NCBI GenBank assembly: GCA_031291445.1
Contig: JARLJA010000096.1
Location: 1 to 64,000 of the forward strand
Direction of reading: 5' to 3'
DNA: 64,000 bases
From: Xanthobacteraceae bacterium
GTDB lineage: Bacteria; Pseudomonadota; Alphaproteobacteria; Rhizobiales; Xanthobacteraceae
A program made the translations under genes and the position numbers. The notes beneath the pieces are model-generated. The model did no database searches and was not told where the DNA came from. It worked only from the letters and a program-made list of their open reading frames with translations. This document shows positions 35,628 through 44,626 of the stretch, one piece after another (the first letter of the stretch is position 1; each line of letters opens with the position of its first letter).

Positions 35628-36866
35628 ATGACCAGAAAGGTGTTGCGGGGGCTGCATGCTGCAGCCCTCACGGGGACGCTCGTCCTTTCGTCAGGCTCGG
35701 CCTTCGCGGCCGATCCCATCAAGCTCGGCGTCCTGGAGGACCAGTCGGGCGACTTCGCCGTCGCTACCATCGGCAAGGTCCACGCCATCCAGCTCGCGGC
35801 CGAAGAGATCAACAAGGCGGGCGGCATCATGGGCCGGCCGCTGGAACTGGTCACCTACGATACCCAGTCCGACAACACCCGCTACCAGGAATTCATGCGG
35901 CGGGTGCTGCAGCGTGACAAGGTCGACGTGGTGTTCGCCGGCTTCTCGTCGGCGTCGCGCGAGGCCTATCGCCCGATCGTCGACCAGTTCAACGGCTTCG
36001 CCTTCTACAACAACCAGTACGAAGGCGGCGTCTGCGACGGCCACATGATCGTCACCGGCGCGGTGCCGGAGCAGCAGTTCTCCACCCTCATTCCCTACAT
36101 GATGGAGAAATACGGCAAGAAGGTCTACACGCTCGCCGCCGACTACAACTTCGGCCAGATCTCGGCCGAGTGGGTCCGCAACATCGTCAAGGACAACGGC
36201 GGCACCATGGCCGGGGAGGAGTTCATTCCGCTCGGCGTGTCGCAGTTCTCGCAGAGCATCCAGAACATCCAGAAGGCGAAGCCCGACTTCGTCGTCACCC
36301 TGCTGGTCGGCACCGCCCAGGCCTCCTACTACGAGCAGGCGGCGGCGGCCAACGTCAACCTGCCGATGGCCTCGTCGGTCAATGTCGGGCAGGGCTACGA
36401 GCACAAGCGCTTCAAGCCGCCGAGCCTCAAGGACATGTTCGTCACCACCAACTACATCGAGGAGATCGACACGCCGACGGGCAAGGCGTTCCTCGCCAAG
36501 TTCAAGGCCAAGTTCCCCAGCGAGCCTTACGTCAACCAGGAAGCCGAGAACTCCTATCTCGCGGTCTATCTCTACAAGCAGATGGTGGAGCGCGCCAAGT
36601 CCACCAGCCGTGACGAGATCCGCAAGGTGATCGCGCTCGGCGACGTCTGCATGGACGCGCCCGAAGGCAAGGTCTGCATCGACCCCAAGAGCCAGCACAT
36701 GTCGCACACCATCTACCTGGCGAAGGTCGGGGCGGATCATTCGATCTCGTTCCCGAAGACCTGGGAAGACATCAAGCCGTACTGGCTGGGAGAGGCCGGC
36801 TGCGACCTGACCAAGAAGGATCCGACGGCGCAGTACACGCCTTCCAATCCGCCGCCGAAACCCTGA
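35628..36866 (+). CDS. Amide/urea ABC transporter substrate-binding protein (FmdD/UrtA-like)
   Basis: A 412-aa periplasmic protein with a signal peptide (1-28, ending AFAAD). The mature part has KLGVLEDQSGDFAVATIGKV, INKAGGIMGRPLELVTYD and EGGVCDGHMIVTGAVPEQQ, as in the urea/short-chain amide group of branched-chain-type binding proteins (FmdD of methylotrophs, UrtA). It delivers the ligand to the two permeases encoded next. It follows amiR by 11 bases. Confidence 0.9.
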   Translation: MTRKVLRGLHAAALTGTLVLSSGSAFAADPIKLGVLEDQSGDFAVATIGKVHAIQLAAEEINKAGGIMGRPLELVTYDTQSDNTRYQEFMRRVLQRDKVDVVFAGFSSASREAYRPIVDQFNGFAFYNNQYEGGVCDGHMIVTGAVPEQQFSTLIPYMMEKYGKKVYTLAADYNFGQISAEWVRNIVKDNGGTMAGEEFIPLGVSQFSQSIQNIQKAKPDFVVTLLVGTAQASYYEQAAAANVNLPMASSVNVGQGYEHKRFKPPSLKDMFVTTNYIEEIDTPTGKAFLAKFKAKFPSEPYVNQEAENSYLAVYLYKQMVERAKSTSRDEIRKVIALGDVCMDAPEGKVCIDPKSQHMSHTIYLAKVGADHSISFPKTWEDIKPYWLGEAGCDLTKKDPTAQYTPSNPPPKP

Positions 36867-36879
36867 TCGACGTCGGACA

Positions 36880-36915
36880 GCCGCCCCGGCGCGATCTGCT
36901 GCGCGCCGGGGTGGC
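36880..36915 (+). promoter_or_regulatory. Intercistronic hairpin after the binding-protein gene
   Basis: A 14-bp stem (one G-T pair) with an 8-base loop in the 97-base gap between binding protein and permease; there is no T run. Such structures commonly stabilise the upstream message so that binding protein exceeds permease. Confidence 0.6.
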
Positions 36916-36963
36916 GCCTTCCGGCCTCCCGAATTTTCCTGGATCGCTAACCCTGGTTGCTCG

Positions 36964-37836
36964 ATGGACATTGCAAGCCTCGTGTTTTCTTCCCTGTACC
37001 AGTTCGGCGATGCCTTCGCGTTCCTGGTGCTGTCGGCCTGCGGGCTGGCCGTGATCTTCGGCATGATGGGCGTGATCAATCTCGCCCATGGCGAGTTCAT
37101 CATGTGCGGCGCCTATGTCACGGTCGCATCCGCTCATGCCGGCCTGCCGCTGCCGCTGGCGATCGCCGCCGGGACCATCGTCTCCGCGCTGGTCGGCGTG
37201 CTGGTCGAACTGGTGGTGATCCGGCATCTCTACGAACGCCCGCTCGACACCATCGTCGCCACCTGGGGCCTCAGCCTCATCGCCACCCAGGGCACCCTGA
37301 TCGCGCTGGGATCGAGCATGCAGGGCGTCGGCACGCCGTTCGGCAGCTTCCAGGTCGGCAACTATTCCTATTCGGTCTATCGCCTGGTGCTGTTCGCCTC
37401 CGCGCTGGCGGTGCTGGGCGGCCTCTATGCGCTGTTCAATTGGACGCGCTTCGGCGTCATCGCCCGGGCGACGATCCAGGTGCCGCAGATGGCGGCGGCG
37501 CTCGGCGTCGACACCCGCCTGATCTACAGCCTCACCTTCGCCTGCGGCGCCGGGCTCGCGGGGCTGGCCGGCGGCCTCTACGCGCCGACCATGACGCTGG
37601 TGCCGACCATGGGCGCGACCTTCATCATGGAGGCCTTCGTCACCGTCGTCGTCGGCGGCGCCGACGTGTTCCTCGGCACCGCGCCGGCCGGCGCAGTGCT
37701 GGCCGTGGTGAAATCGGCGATGACCTCGTGGCAGGGCCAGCTGTTCGGCCAGATCGGCCTTCTGGTCGCGGTGATCTTCGTGATCCGGATCCTGCCCAAG
37801 GGGCTGTCCGGATTCCTGCTGCGCGAACGGACCTGA
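36964..37836 (+). CDS. ABC transporter permease (LivH/UrtB/FmdE-like)
   Basis: A 290-aa inner-membrane protein with about eight hydrophobic helices. The LivH-family signatures are GLAVIFGMMGVINLAHGEFIM and ACGAGLAGLAGGLYAPT, the latter being the ATPase-coupling region. It pairs with the following LivM-like permease to form the channel for amides or urea. The start is ATG 36964. Confidence 0.92.
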   Translation: MDIASLVFSSLYQFGDAFAFLVLSACGLAVIFGMMGVINLAHGEFIMCGAYVTVASAHAGLPLPLAIAAGTIVSALVGVLVELVVIRHLYERPLDTIVATWGLSLIATQGTLIALGSSMQGVGTPFGSFQVGNYSYSVYRLVLFASALAVLGGLYALFNWTRFGVIARATIQVPQMAAALGVDTRLIYSLTFACGAGLAGLAGGLYAPTMTLVPTMGATFIMEAFVTVVVGGADVFLGTAPAGAVLAVVKSAMTSWQGQLFGQIGLLVAVIFVIRILPKGLSGFLLRERT

Positions 37837-37843
37837 CGGAGGG

Positions 37844-38914
37844 ATGCCGGTGAACTCACTGCTTCGCATCCTGGGCCACCTCGAGGGACCGCAGACCGTC
37901 GGCCGCGGCCCGCTGTTCTGGGCGCTGTTCGCCGTCGCGCTGGTGGCCGCCTGCGCGTATCCGGCGTTCTCCGACGGCTACACCGTCGGCAACACGGTCT
38001 ACTTCTTCACCTGGGTGTTCATCGCGCTGAGCCTCTGCCTGATCTGGGGCTATGGCGGCTCGCTGAGCTTCGGCCAGACCGCGTTCTTCGGCATCGCCGG
38101 CTACGGCTACGGCATCCTGACCATCAACTACGGATCGGCCTACGGCTTCACTCTCGTCGCCATGCTGCTGGCGATCGCCGTCGCGGCGCTGTTCGCGCTG
38201 CTGCTCGGCTACTTCATGTTTTTCGGGCGCATCAGCGGCGTGTTCCTCGGCATCGTCACCCTGGCGGTGACCTTGATGCTGGAGCGCTTCATGGCCCAGA
38301 CCGCGGGGCCGGAATGGCATGTCGGCACGGCGCGGCTCAACGGCTTCAACGGCATGAGCGGCATGCCGCCGATCACGATTCCCTGGCCCGGCGGTTCGAT
38401 CGTGCTGTTCGCCGACATCGGGCTCTACTACTTCGTGCTTGGCCTGCTGGTGCTGGTCTATCTCGGCCTGCGCATCCTGATGAACTCCGCCTTCGGCAAC
38501 GTCGTGGTCGCCATCCGGGAAAATCCCGAGCGCGCCGAGATGCTAGGCTACGACGTGCGCAAGTATCAGCTCATCACCTTCGTGATCGGCGCGGCGCTCG
38601 CCGGCACCTCCGGCGTGCTCTACACCGCCTGGGGCCAGTACATCACGCCGTCCAGCATGGGCATGACGGCGGCGGCGCTGCCGCTGATCTGGGTGGCGGT
38701 GGGCGGCCGCTCCGACCTGACCTCGACCCTGGTCGGCACGCTGACGGTGCTGCTGGTGTTCCAGGCCCTGACCATCTACGGCAGCCAGTACGCCCTGGTG
38801 TGCATGGGGCTGTTGCTGGTGCTGACCGTTCTGCTCGCGCCCAACGGCCTGGTGCTGGGACTCATGAGGCTGTTGGCCCGGCTTTCGCCGTCCCGTCGCA
38901 CGGGAGGCGTTTGA
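37844..38914 (+). CDS. ABC transporter permease (LivM/UrtC/FmdF-like)
   Basis: A 356-aa polytopic protein. Family motifs are CLIWGYGGSLSFGQTAFFGI, VVAIRENPERAEMLGYDVRKYQ and ALAGTSGVLYTAWGQYITPS. It starts 7 bases after the LivH-like gene and its stop overlaps the start of the ATPase gene by one base. Confidence 0.92.
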   Translation: MPVNSLLRILGHLEGPQTVGRGPLFWALFAVALVAACAYPAFSDGYTVGNTVYFFTWVFIALSLCLIWGYGGSLSFGQTAFFGIAGYGYGILTINYGSAYGFTLVAMLLAIAVAALFALLLGYFMFFGRISGVFLGIVTLAVTLMLERFMAQTAGPEWHVGTARLNGFNGMSGMPPITIPWPGGSIVLFADIGLYYFVLGLLVLVYLGLRILMNSAFGNVVVAIRENPERAEMLGYDVRKYQLITFVIGAALAGTSGVLYTAWGQYITPSSMGMTAAALPLIWVAVGGRSDLTSTLVGTLTVLLVFQALTIYGSQYALVCMGLLLVLTVLLAPNGLVLGLMRLLARLSPSRRTGGV

Positions 38915-39630
38915 TGCCCCTGCTGGAGATCAGCCGTCTCAACAAGCATTTCGGCGGCCTGCACGTCACCAATTCGGTCGACCTCGCGCTCGAGGCCGGC
39001 GAGATCCACTGCCTGATCGGGCCGAACGGCGCCGGCAAGAGCACGCTGTTCCGGCTGATCCTCGGTGAGTACCAGCCGGGCAGCGGCCACATTTTCTTCG
39101 CCGGCGAGAACGTCACGCCGCTGAAGTCGTTCGCGCGGATCCACCGCGGTCTCTCGGTCAAGTTCCAGGTGCCCGGCGTGTTCAAGGGGCTCTCGGTGCG
39201 ACAGAATCTCGAGATCGCCGCACAGCGGCTGCATCATGGCGCCGAGCTCGACGGCGAGATCGACCGGCTGCTGGACTTCCTCGGCCTCGCCGACGCCCAG
39301 GCCCAGCTCGCCGGCAATCTCAGCCACGGCCAGAAGCAGTGGCTGGAAATCGGCATGGCGGTCAGCCTGAAGCCGCGGCTGCTGCTGCTCGACGAGCCGA
39401 CCGCCGGGATGTCGCCGGAAGAGACCCACGCCACCGGCGCCATGGTGCAGCGGCTGAACGCCGAGGGCATGACGGTGCTGGCGATCGAGCACGACATGGC
39501 GTTCGTGCGCCAGGTCGCCCAACGCGTCACCGTGCTCCATCTCGGCCAGGTGTTCGCGCAGGGCTCGATCGACCAGATCGTGGCCGACGAGCGCGTCGCC
39601 GCCATCTACCTGGGGCAGGCCCATGCGTAA
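38914..39630 (+). CDS. ABC transporter ATPase (LivG/UrtD-like)
   Basis: A 238-aa nucleotide-binding subunit. Walker A is GPNGAGKST, the signature is LSHGQKQWLEIG, Walker B is LLLLDEPTAGM, and the switch histidine is in AIEHDM. The KFQVPGVFKGLSV segment is the LivG/UrtD type Q-loop region. The start ATG 38914 shares a base with the upstream stop. It forms a heterodimer with the next ATPase. Confidence 0.93.
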   Translation: MPLLEISRLNKHFGGLHVTNSVDLALEAGEIHCLIGPNGAGKSTLFRLILGEYQPGSGHIFFAGENVTPLKSFARIHRGLSVKFQVPGVFKGLSVRQNLEIAAQRLHHGAELDGEIDRLLDFLGLADAQAQLAGNLSHGQKQWLEIGMAVSLKPRLLLLDEPTAGMSPEETHATGAMVQRLNAEGMTVLAIEHDMAFVRQVAQRVTVLHLGQVFAQGSIDQIVADERVAAIYLGQAHA

Positions 39631-40336
39631 GGAAGTGATCCTCAACACGCTGGGGCTGCGCGCCGGATACGGCGGCAAGCCGGTGCTGCAGGGCCTGGAG
39701 ATCGAGGTCCGCGAAGGCGAAATCGTCGCGGTGATCGGCCGCAACGGGGTCGGCAAGTCGACCCTGATGAAGAGCCTGATCGGCCTGGTCCCGGCGACCG
39801 AAGGCTCGATCGTCTACCGCGGCGAGGCCATCGAGGATCTGGCGGCACACAAGCGCGCGCGCCTCGGCATCGGCTACGTGCCGCAGGGGCGCGACGTGTT
39901 TCCCCGCCTGACGGTCGGTGAAAATCTCCTGGTCGGCGCCGCGATCAAGGGCAAGGCCACCGAGGCCGACCGCCGGCGCATTTTCGAGATCTTTCCGGTT
40001 CTCGAGGAGCGGCTGAACCAGCGCGCCGGCACCATGTCCGGCGGCCAGCAGCAGCAGCTCGCGATCGGCCGGGTCCTGATCGCCGATCCGGCGCTGGTGC
40101 TGCTCGACGAGCCCTCCGAGGGCATCCAGCCCAACATCGTCCAGGACATCGCCCGCAACATGGTCGAGCTCAACCGCGCCACCGGGGTGACCATCGTCCT
40201 GGTCGAGCAGAACCTCGACATGATCCGCGCCATGGCGCAGCGCTGCTACGTCATGGACAAGGGCCGCATCGTCGCCGCGCTGGAGCGCAATGCGCTCGAC
40301 GACGTCGCCGAGATGCGCCGTCACCTCGCAGTCTGA
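39623..40336 (+). CDS. ABC transporter ATPase (LivF/UrtE-like)
   Basis: A 237-aa second nucleotide-binding subunit. Walker A is GRNGVGKST, the signature is MSGGQQQQLAIG, Walker B is LVLLDEPSEGI, and the switch is VEQNLD. The IGYVPQGRDVFPRLTVGENL stretch is characteristic of LivF/UrtE. It overlaps the upstream ATPase by 8 bases. Confidence 0.93.
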   Translation: MRKEVILNTLGLRAGYGGKPVLQGLEIEVREGEIVAVIGRNGVGKSTLMKSLIGLVPATEGSIVYRGEAIEDLAAHKRARLGIGYVPQGRDVFPRLTVGENLLVGAAIKGKATEADRRRIFEIFPVLEERLNQRAGTMSGGQQQQLAIGRVLIADPALVLLDEPSEGIQPNIVQDIARNMVELNRATGVTIVLVEQNLDMIRAMAQRCYVMDKGRIVAALERNALDDVAEMRRHLAV

Positions 40337-40374
40337 CTATCCACCACCAACACGAAGCCACAGGGAGAACACCG

Positions 40375-41364
40375 ATGGCCTGGTACGAAAACTCGATCAT
40401 GGCGCACAAGGGCGTCGCCAAGGGCAAGCCCGGCAGCCGGCACACGATCACCGAGGCGACGCAGGGCAAGTACCACTACGTCTACGGGCCGTATGTCGAC
40501 CCGGTCCTCAGGGTCGACCCCGGCGCGGTGGTGTCGGCGGAAACCCACGACGCCTTCGAGGGCGCGATCAAGCACGAGACCGACAGTCCGTCCAAGATCC
40601 TCAACTTTCCCTTCCTCAACCCGCAGAACGGTCCGATCTGGGTCAACGGCGCGGAGAAGGGCGACGCGCTCGCGGTCTATATCGAGAGCATCGTGCCGCG
40701 GGGCCCGCAGCCGCGCGGCACCACGGTGGTGATGCCGGACTTCGGCGGCCTGGTGTCCACCGGCCAGACCGCGCTGCTCAATCCGGCGCTGCCCGAACGG
40801 GTGAAGAAGCTCGAGATCACGGCCGAGCACGGCACCAAGTGGAACGACAAGATCACGCTGCCCTACGAGCCGTTCATCGGCACCATCGGCACCTCGCCGG
40901 AGATCGAGGCGATCTCGTCGCTGCAGCCCGACTACTACGGCGGCAACATGGACCTGCCCGATGTCGGCGTCGGCGCGGTGATCTATCTCCCCGTCAACAC
41001 CAAGGGCGCGCTGCTCTATCTCGGCGACTGCCACGCGGCGCAGGGCGACGGCGAACTGTGCGGCGTCGCCATCGAGCATCCCACCGTCACCACGGTCCAG
41101 ATCGACCTGATCAAGGGCTGGACCCTGAGCTGGCCGCGGCTGGAAACCGCGGAGTTCATCATGACCATCGGCTCCGCCCGCCCGATGGAGGATGCCGCGC
41201 GCATCGCCTATCGCGAGCTGTGCCGCTGGATGGCGGCGGACTACGGCTTCGAGGAGATCGACGCCTACATGCTGCTGACCCAGGCCGGGCGGGTCCGGCT
41301 CGGCAACATGGTGGATCCGAAATACACCCTCGGCGCCTCGATCAAGAAATCGTTCCTTCGCTGA
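40375..41364 (+). CDS. fmdA: Formamidase/acetamidase (FmdA/AmdA family)
   Basis: A 329-aa cytosolic hydrolase that releases ammonia from formamide or acetamide. Family stretches are HDAFEGAIKHETDSPSKIL, VNTKGALLYLGDCHAAQGDG and GDGELCGVAIEH; TIGSARPMEDAARIAYRELC is typical of the C-terminal half. It is placed directly behind the amide-type transporter, so the import substrate is probably a short-chain amide. An SD-like AGGGAG precedes ATG 40375. Confidence 0.92.
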   Translation: MAWYENSIMAHKGVAKGKPGSRHTITEATQGKYHYVYGPYVDPVLRVDPGAVVSAETHDAFEGAIKHETDSPSKILNFPFLNPQNGPIWVNGAEKGDALAVYIESIVPRGPQPRGTTVVMPDFGGLVSTGQTALLNPALPERVKKLEITAEHGTKWNDKITLPYEPFIGTIGTSPEIEAISSLQPDYYGGNMDLPDVGVGAVIYLPVNTKGALLYLGDCHAAQGDGELCGVAIEHPTVTTVQIDLIKGWTLSWPRLETAEFIMTIGSARPMEDAARIAYRELCRWMAADYGFEEIDAYMLLTQAGRVRLGNMVDPKYTLGASIKKSFLR

Positions 41365-41381
41365 GCCCGGGAGGTCGTCAG

Positions 41382-43136
41382 ATGCCGCGTGGTCTCAAGG
41401 TCGCCACCATCCAGTTCGAGCCGACGATGTTCGAGAAGGCGCGCAACATCGACCGCCTCGCCGCGCTGTGCGAGCAGGCGGCCGAGGGCGGCGCGCGGCT
41501 GATCGTGACCCCGGAAATGGGCACCACCGGCTACTGCTGGTTCGATCGTGCCGAGGTCGCGCCGTTCGTCGAGCCGGTGCCGGGTCCGACCACCGAGCGC
41601 TTCGCCAGGATCGCGCGGGCCCATGACTGCTACATCGTCGTCGGCCTTCCGGAGGTCGACGACGACGACATCTATTTCAACACCGCGGTGCTGATCGGCC
41701 CCGGCGGCGTCGTCGGCCGGCACCGCAAGAGCCATCCCTATATCTCCGAGCCGAAATGGGCCGCACCCGGCGATCTCGGCCATCAGGTGTTCGATACGCC
41801 GATCGGGCGGATCGCGCTGCTGATCTGCATGGACATCCATTTCATCGAGACCGCGCGGCTGGTGGCGCTGCAGAGCGCCGACGTGATCTGCCATATCTCG
41901 AACTGGCTGGCGGAGCGCGCGCCCGCGCCCTACTGGATCAGCCGGGCGTTCGAGAACGGCTGTTACCTGATCGAAAGCAATCGCTGGGGGCTCGAGCGCA
42001 CGGTGCAATTCAGCGGCGGCAGCTGCGTGATCTCGCCCGACGGCACCATCGCGGCGGTGATCGACGGTGGCGACGGCGTCGCCTTCGCCGAGCTCGACCT
42101 CGAGGCCGCCCGCGCCCGCAAGGTCGGCGGCGAGCCCGTGTTCGGTCAGCGACGCCCCGAGCTCTATGCCGAACTTCTCACCAACACCTTCAGCTGGAAT
42201 CCCCACGACTTCTTCCGGCTCTACGGCCACCGGCCGTGGCCGCCCGGACGGCGCTCGCAGATGGCGGTGGTGCAGATGTTGCCGGCCGACGACGTCGGTG
42301 ACAACCTCGAGCGGATCGCGGCCCTGGCGCGGCTGGCGAAGACCCGCGACGGCGCCGACATCGCCGTGTTTCCGGAACTGGCGGTGACCGGCCTCAAGGA
42401 GCCGTGGACGCGGGCGCAACCGCTCCCGGGACCGGCGACCGAGCGGCTCTGCCGGCTGGCGAAAGAGCTCGGCATGCATCTCGTGGTCGGCCTTGCCGAG
42501 CGCGACGGAGACTCGCTTTACAACAGCGCCTGCCTGATCGGTCCCGAAGGTCTGGTCGCGGTCTATCGCAAGACCCACCTCACCACGGCCGATCGCGCCT
42601 GGGCCGAACCGGGTGACGCGTGGGCGGTGGCCGATACGCCGCACGGGCGCATCGGGCTGTTGATCGGCCATGACGCGTCCTTTCCGGAAGCCGGGCGTGT
42701 GCTCGCGTTGCGCGGCTGCGACATCATTGCCTGTCCGTCGGCGGTCGGGGGTCGCTTCAGCGCGGCGCATCCGGGGTCACGGGTTGCGCAGAACTATCCG
42801 ATCCCGACCGGTGCCGATCCCTATCACTGGCACCACTTCCGGGTCCGGGCCGGAGAGAACAACGCGTTCTTCGCCTTTGCCAACGTGTTCGACCCCGCGG
42901 CCGGGTATCCCGGCCTCAGCGGTGTGTTCGGCCCGGACAGCTTCGAGTTCCCGCGGCGCGAGGCGATCGCAGCCGATGGCGAGGGCGTCGCCACCTCGGT
43001 AATCGACACCTCGGGGCTCGACTCGGTCTATCCGACCAATATCGTGCGGCGAAAGGACCTGGTGTCGATGCGGTTGCCGCACGGCTATCGCGAACTCGTG
43101 CGCCACACCAACGCCAGCGTTACCGTGGAAGTCTGA
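41382..43136 (+). CDS. Tandem nitrilase-superfamily fusion, second domain lacking the catalytic cysteine
   Basis: 584 aa with two carbon-nitrogen hydrolase domains, about 1-270 and 290-560. Domain 1 has the full Glu-Lys-Cys triad: E45 (VTPEMGTTGY), K116 (HRKSHPY), C149 (LLICMDIHF). Domain 2 keeps E332 (VFPELAVTG) and K397 (YRKTHLT), but the aligned nucleophile motif reads GLLIGHDASFPE, with G429 in place of Cys. It should therefore be catalytically silent or act differently. It could hydrolyse an amide or nitrile related to the transported substrate. The gap to fmdA is 17 bases, with GGAGG-like sequence before ATG 41382. Most nitrilase-family proteins carry one such domain. Confidence 0.85.
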   Translation: MPRGLKVATIQFEPTMFEKARNIDRLAALCEQAAEGGARLIVTPEMGTTGYCWFDRAEVAPFVEPVPGPTTERFARIARAHDCYIVVGLPEVDDDDIYFNTAVLIGPGGVVGRHRKSHPYISEPKWAAPGDLGHQVFDTPIGRIALLICMDIHFIETARLVALQSADVICHISNWLAERAPAPYWISRAFENGCYLIESNRWGLERTVQFSGGSCVISPDGTIAAVIDGGDGVAFAELDLEAARARKVGGEPVFGQRRPELYAELLTNTFSWNPHDFFRLYGHRPWPPGRRSQMAVVQMLPADDVGDNLERIAALARLAKTRDGADIAVFPELAVTGLKEPWTRAQPLPGPATERLCRLAKELGMHLVVGLAERDGDSLYNSACLIGPEGLVAVYRKTHLTTADRAWAEPGDAWAVADTPHGRIGLLIGHDASFPEAGRVLALRGCDIIACPSAVGGRFSAAHPGSRVAQNYPIPTGADPYHWHHFRVRAGENNAFFAFANVFDPAAGYPGLSGVFGPDSFEFPRREAIAADGEGVATSVIDTSGLDSVYPTNIVRRKDLVSMRLPHGYRELVRHTNASVTVEV

Positions 43137-43150
43137 CGGAGGAGAGCACT

Positions 43151-43906
43151 ATGGATCTCGGGCTGAAAGCAAAGAACGTTCTGGTCACCGGCGGCAGCAA
43201 GGGGATCGGCCGCGCCATCGCCGACCTGTTCGCCGCGGAAGGCGCCAACGTCGCGATCTGCGCGCGCAACGCCGGCGAAGTCGAGGCCACGGTCAAGGCG
43301 CTGCAGGGCAGGGGCGTCAAGGGCTGGGGCGAGGCCATCGACGTCGCCGATCCCGCGGCGCTGAAGCAGTGGGTCGAAGGCGCCGCCAGGGAATTCGGCG
43401 GCGTCGACATCGTGGTGTGCAACGTCAGCGCGCTGGCGGTCGGCGACACGCCGGAAACCTGGGAAAAGTCGTTCCGCGTCGACATGATGCACACGGTCAA
43501 TGCGGTCGCCGCGGCGCTTCCCTATCTGGAGAAGTCCAAGGCGGCATCCATCGTGATCGTGTCCAGCGTGTCCGGCTTCGAGGTCGATTTCGCGGCCGGG
43601 TCGTACGGTGCGATCAAGGCGGCGCTGATCCACTATGCCAAGGGACTGAGCAGCCAGCTCATCGCCAAGGGAATCCGCGTCAACGCCGTGTCGCCGGGAA
43701 ACACCTATTTCGAAGGCGGCATTTGGCAGAACATCGAGCAGGGCTCGCCGGATCTCTACAAGATGGCGATGGGGCTCAATCCGACGGGACGCATGGGCAC
43801 CGCCGAGGAGGTCGCCGTCGGCGTGGTGTTCGTGGCGAGCCCGATCGCCTCGCGCATCTCGGGGACCAATCTCATCATCGACGGCGCGCTGACCAAGGCG
43901 GTGTGA
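43151..43906 (+). CDS. SDR family oxidoreductase
   Basis: A 251-aa NAD(P)-dependent short-chain dehydrogenase. The cofactor motif is TGGSKGIG (13-20), NVSALA is the NNAG-like motif, and the active site is S138/139, Y152 and K156 in SSVSGF...YGAIK. VNAVSPGNTYFEGG and the C-terminal LIIDGALTKAV are typical. It closes the amide operon, 14 bases after the nitrilase fusion. Its substrate in this pathway is unknown; it may process the carbon product left after amide hydrolysis. Confidence 0.9.
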   Translation: MDLGLKAKNVLVTGGSKGIGRAIADLFAAEGANVAICARNAGEVEATVKALQGRGVKGWGEAIDVADPAALKQWVEGAAREFGGVDIVVCNVSALAVGDTPETWEKSFRVDMMHTVNAVAAALPYLEKSKAASIVIVSSVSGFEVDFAAGSYGAIKAALIHYAKGLSSQLIAKGIRVNAVSPGNTYFEGGIWQNIEQGSPDLYKMAMGLNPTGRMGTAEEVAVGVVFVASPIASRISGTNLIIDGALTKAV

Positions 43907-43946
43907 CGAGCGGCCGGGATCGTTCGGCGCTTCCGGCCGGCCCGCT

Positions 43947-44420
43947 CTATCCCGCGCGCTCGATCAGGGTTTCGAGCAGACGCTTGAGGTCGGCGGTGGC
44001 GCGGTCGCCGCAGTTCTCGGCGATATGCGTCTCCTGGCTCTGCGCCAGCAGGTTCAAACGCTGCGCCAACGCCTTGCCGCGTTCGGAGATGTACATCAGG
44101 ACCTTGCGGCGATCGTCCGGATCATGGACGCGATAGACCAGCGCGTCCGAGACCATCCGGTCGATCATCTTGGTCAGCGTCGGATGGTTGAGCAGGACGG
44201 CTTCGGCGAGTTCGCCCATGGAGTGGCCGGCGCCGTCGGACAGCACCTTGAGGATGCGCCATTGCTCGACCGGCACGCCTTCCTGGCGCAACCGCGCCTC
44301 GAGCTGGCGATTGATCTCGCGACTGGCCTGCGCCAGCAGATAGGCGAGATGTTCGGTGATCGGGGTGTTGCGCGCTGGTGATTTGGCCACGGTCTTGAGC
44401 TTTTGTTCGGCGGGTTGCAT
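43947..44420 (-). CDS. MarR family transcriptional regulator
   Basis: A 157-aa winged-helix repressor (start ATG 44420; a GTG at 44462 adds 14 residues). The MarR core is VEQWRILKVLSDGAGHSMGE, LAEAVLLNHPTLTKMIDRM, and the wing VYRVHDPDDRRKVLMYISERG. It is divergent from the second amide system and convergent with the SDR gene. It is the best local candidate to control the downstream sensor-amidase-transporter genes. Confidence 0.88.
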   Translation of the reverse strand: MQPAEQKLKTVAKSPARNTPITEHLAYLLAQASREINRQLEARLRQEGVPVEQWRILKVLSDGAGHSMGELAEAVLLNHPTLTKMIDRMVSDALVYRVHDPDDRRKVLMYISERGKALAQRLNLLAQSQETHIAENCGDRATADLKRLLETLIERAG

Positions 44421-44519
44421 GGCAACCGTCGCAACGGCGCGCCGACCGGGCGTCCGTTGCACGCGAGGATTCCGAGCGAATCTTCGGCACGGCTGCCTGA
44501 TCTATATGCATGGAAAATG

Positions 44520-44531
44520 TTGAATATTCAA
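44520..44531. promoter_or_regulatory. MarR operator candidate
   Basis: TTGAATATTCAA is a perfect 12-bp palindrome in the AT-rich divergent region, 100 bases upstream of the marR start and 96 before the sensor start. MarR proteins usually bind short palindromes of this kind. Confidence 0.55.
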
Positions 44532-44626
44532 TATTTTCTCATAGACTATTTGCTGTGCAATTTCTAGGCTTGCGCCCGTTTGAGGCGGTGTGCCCAAGGC
44601 GCGGTCAAGCTTGCAAGGAGGTGGGC

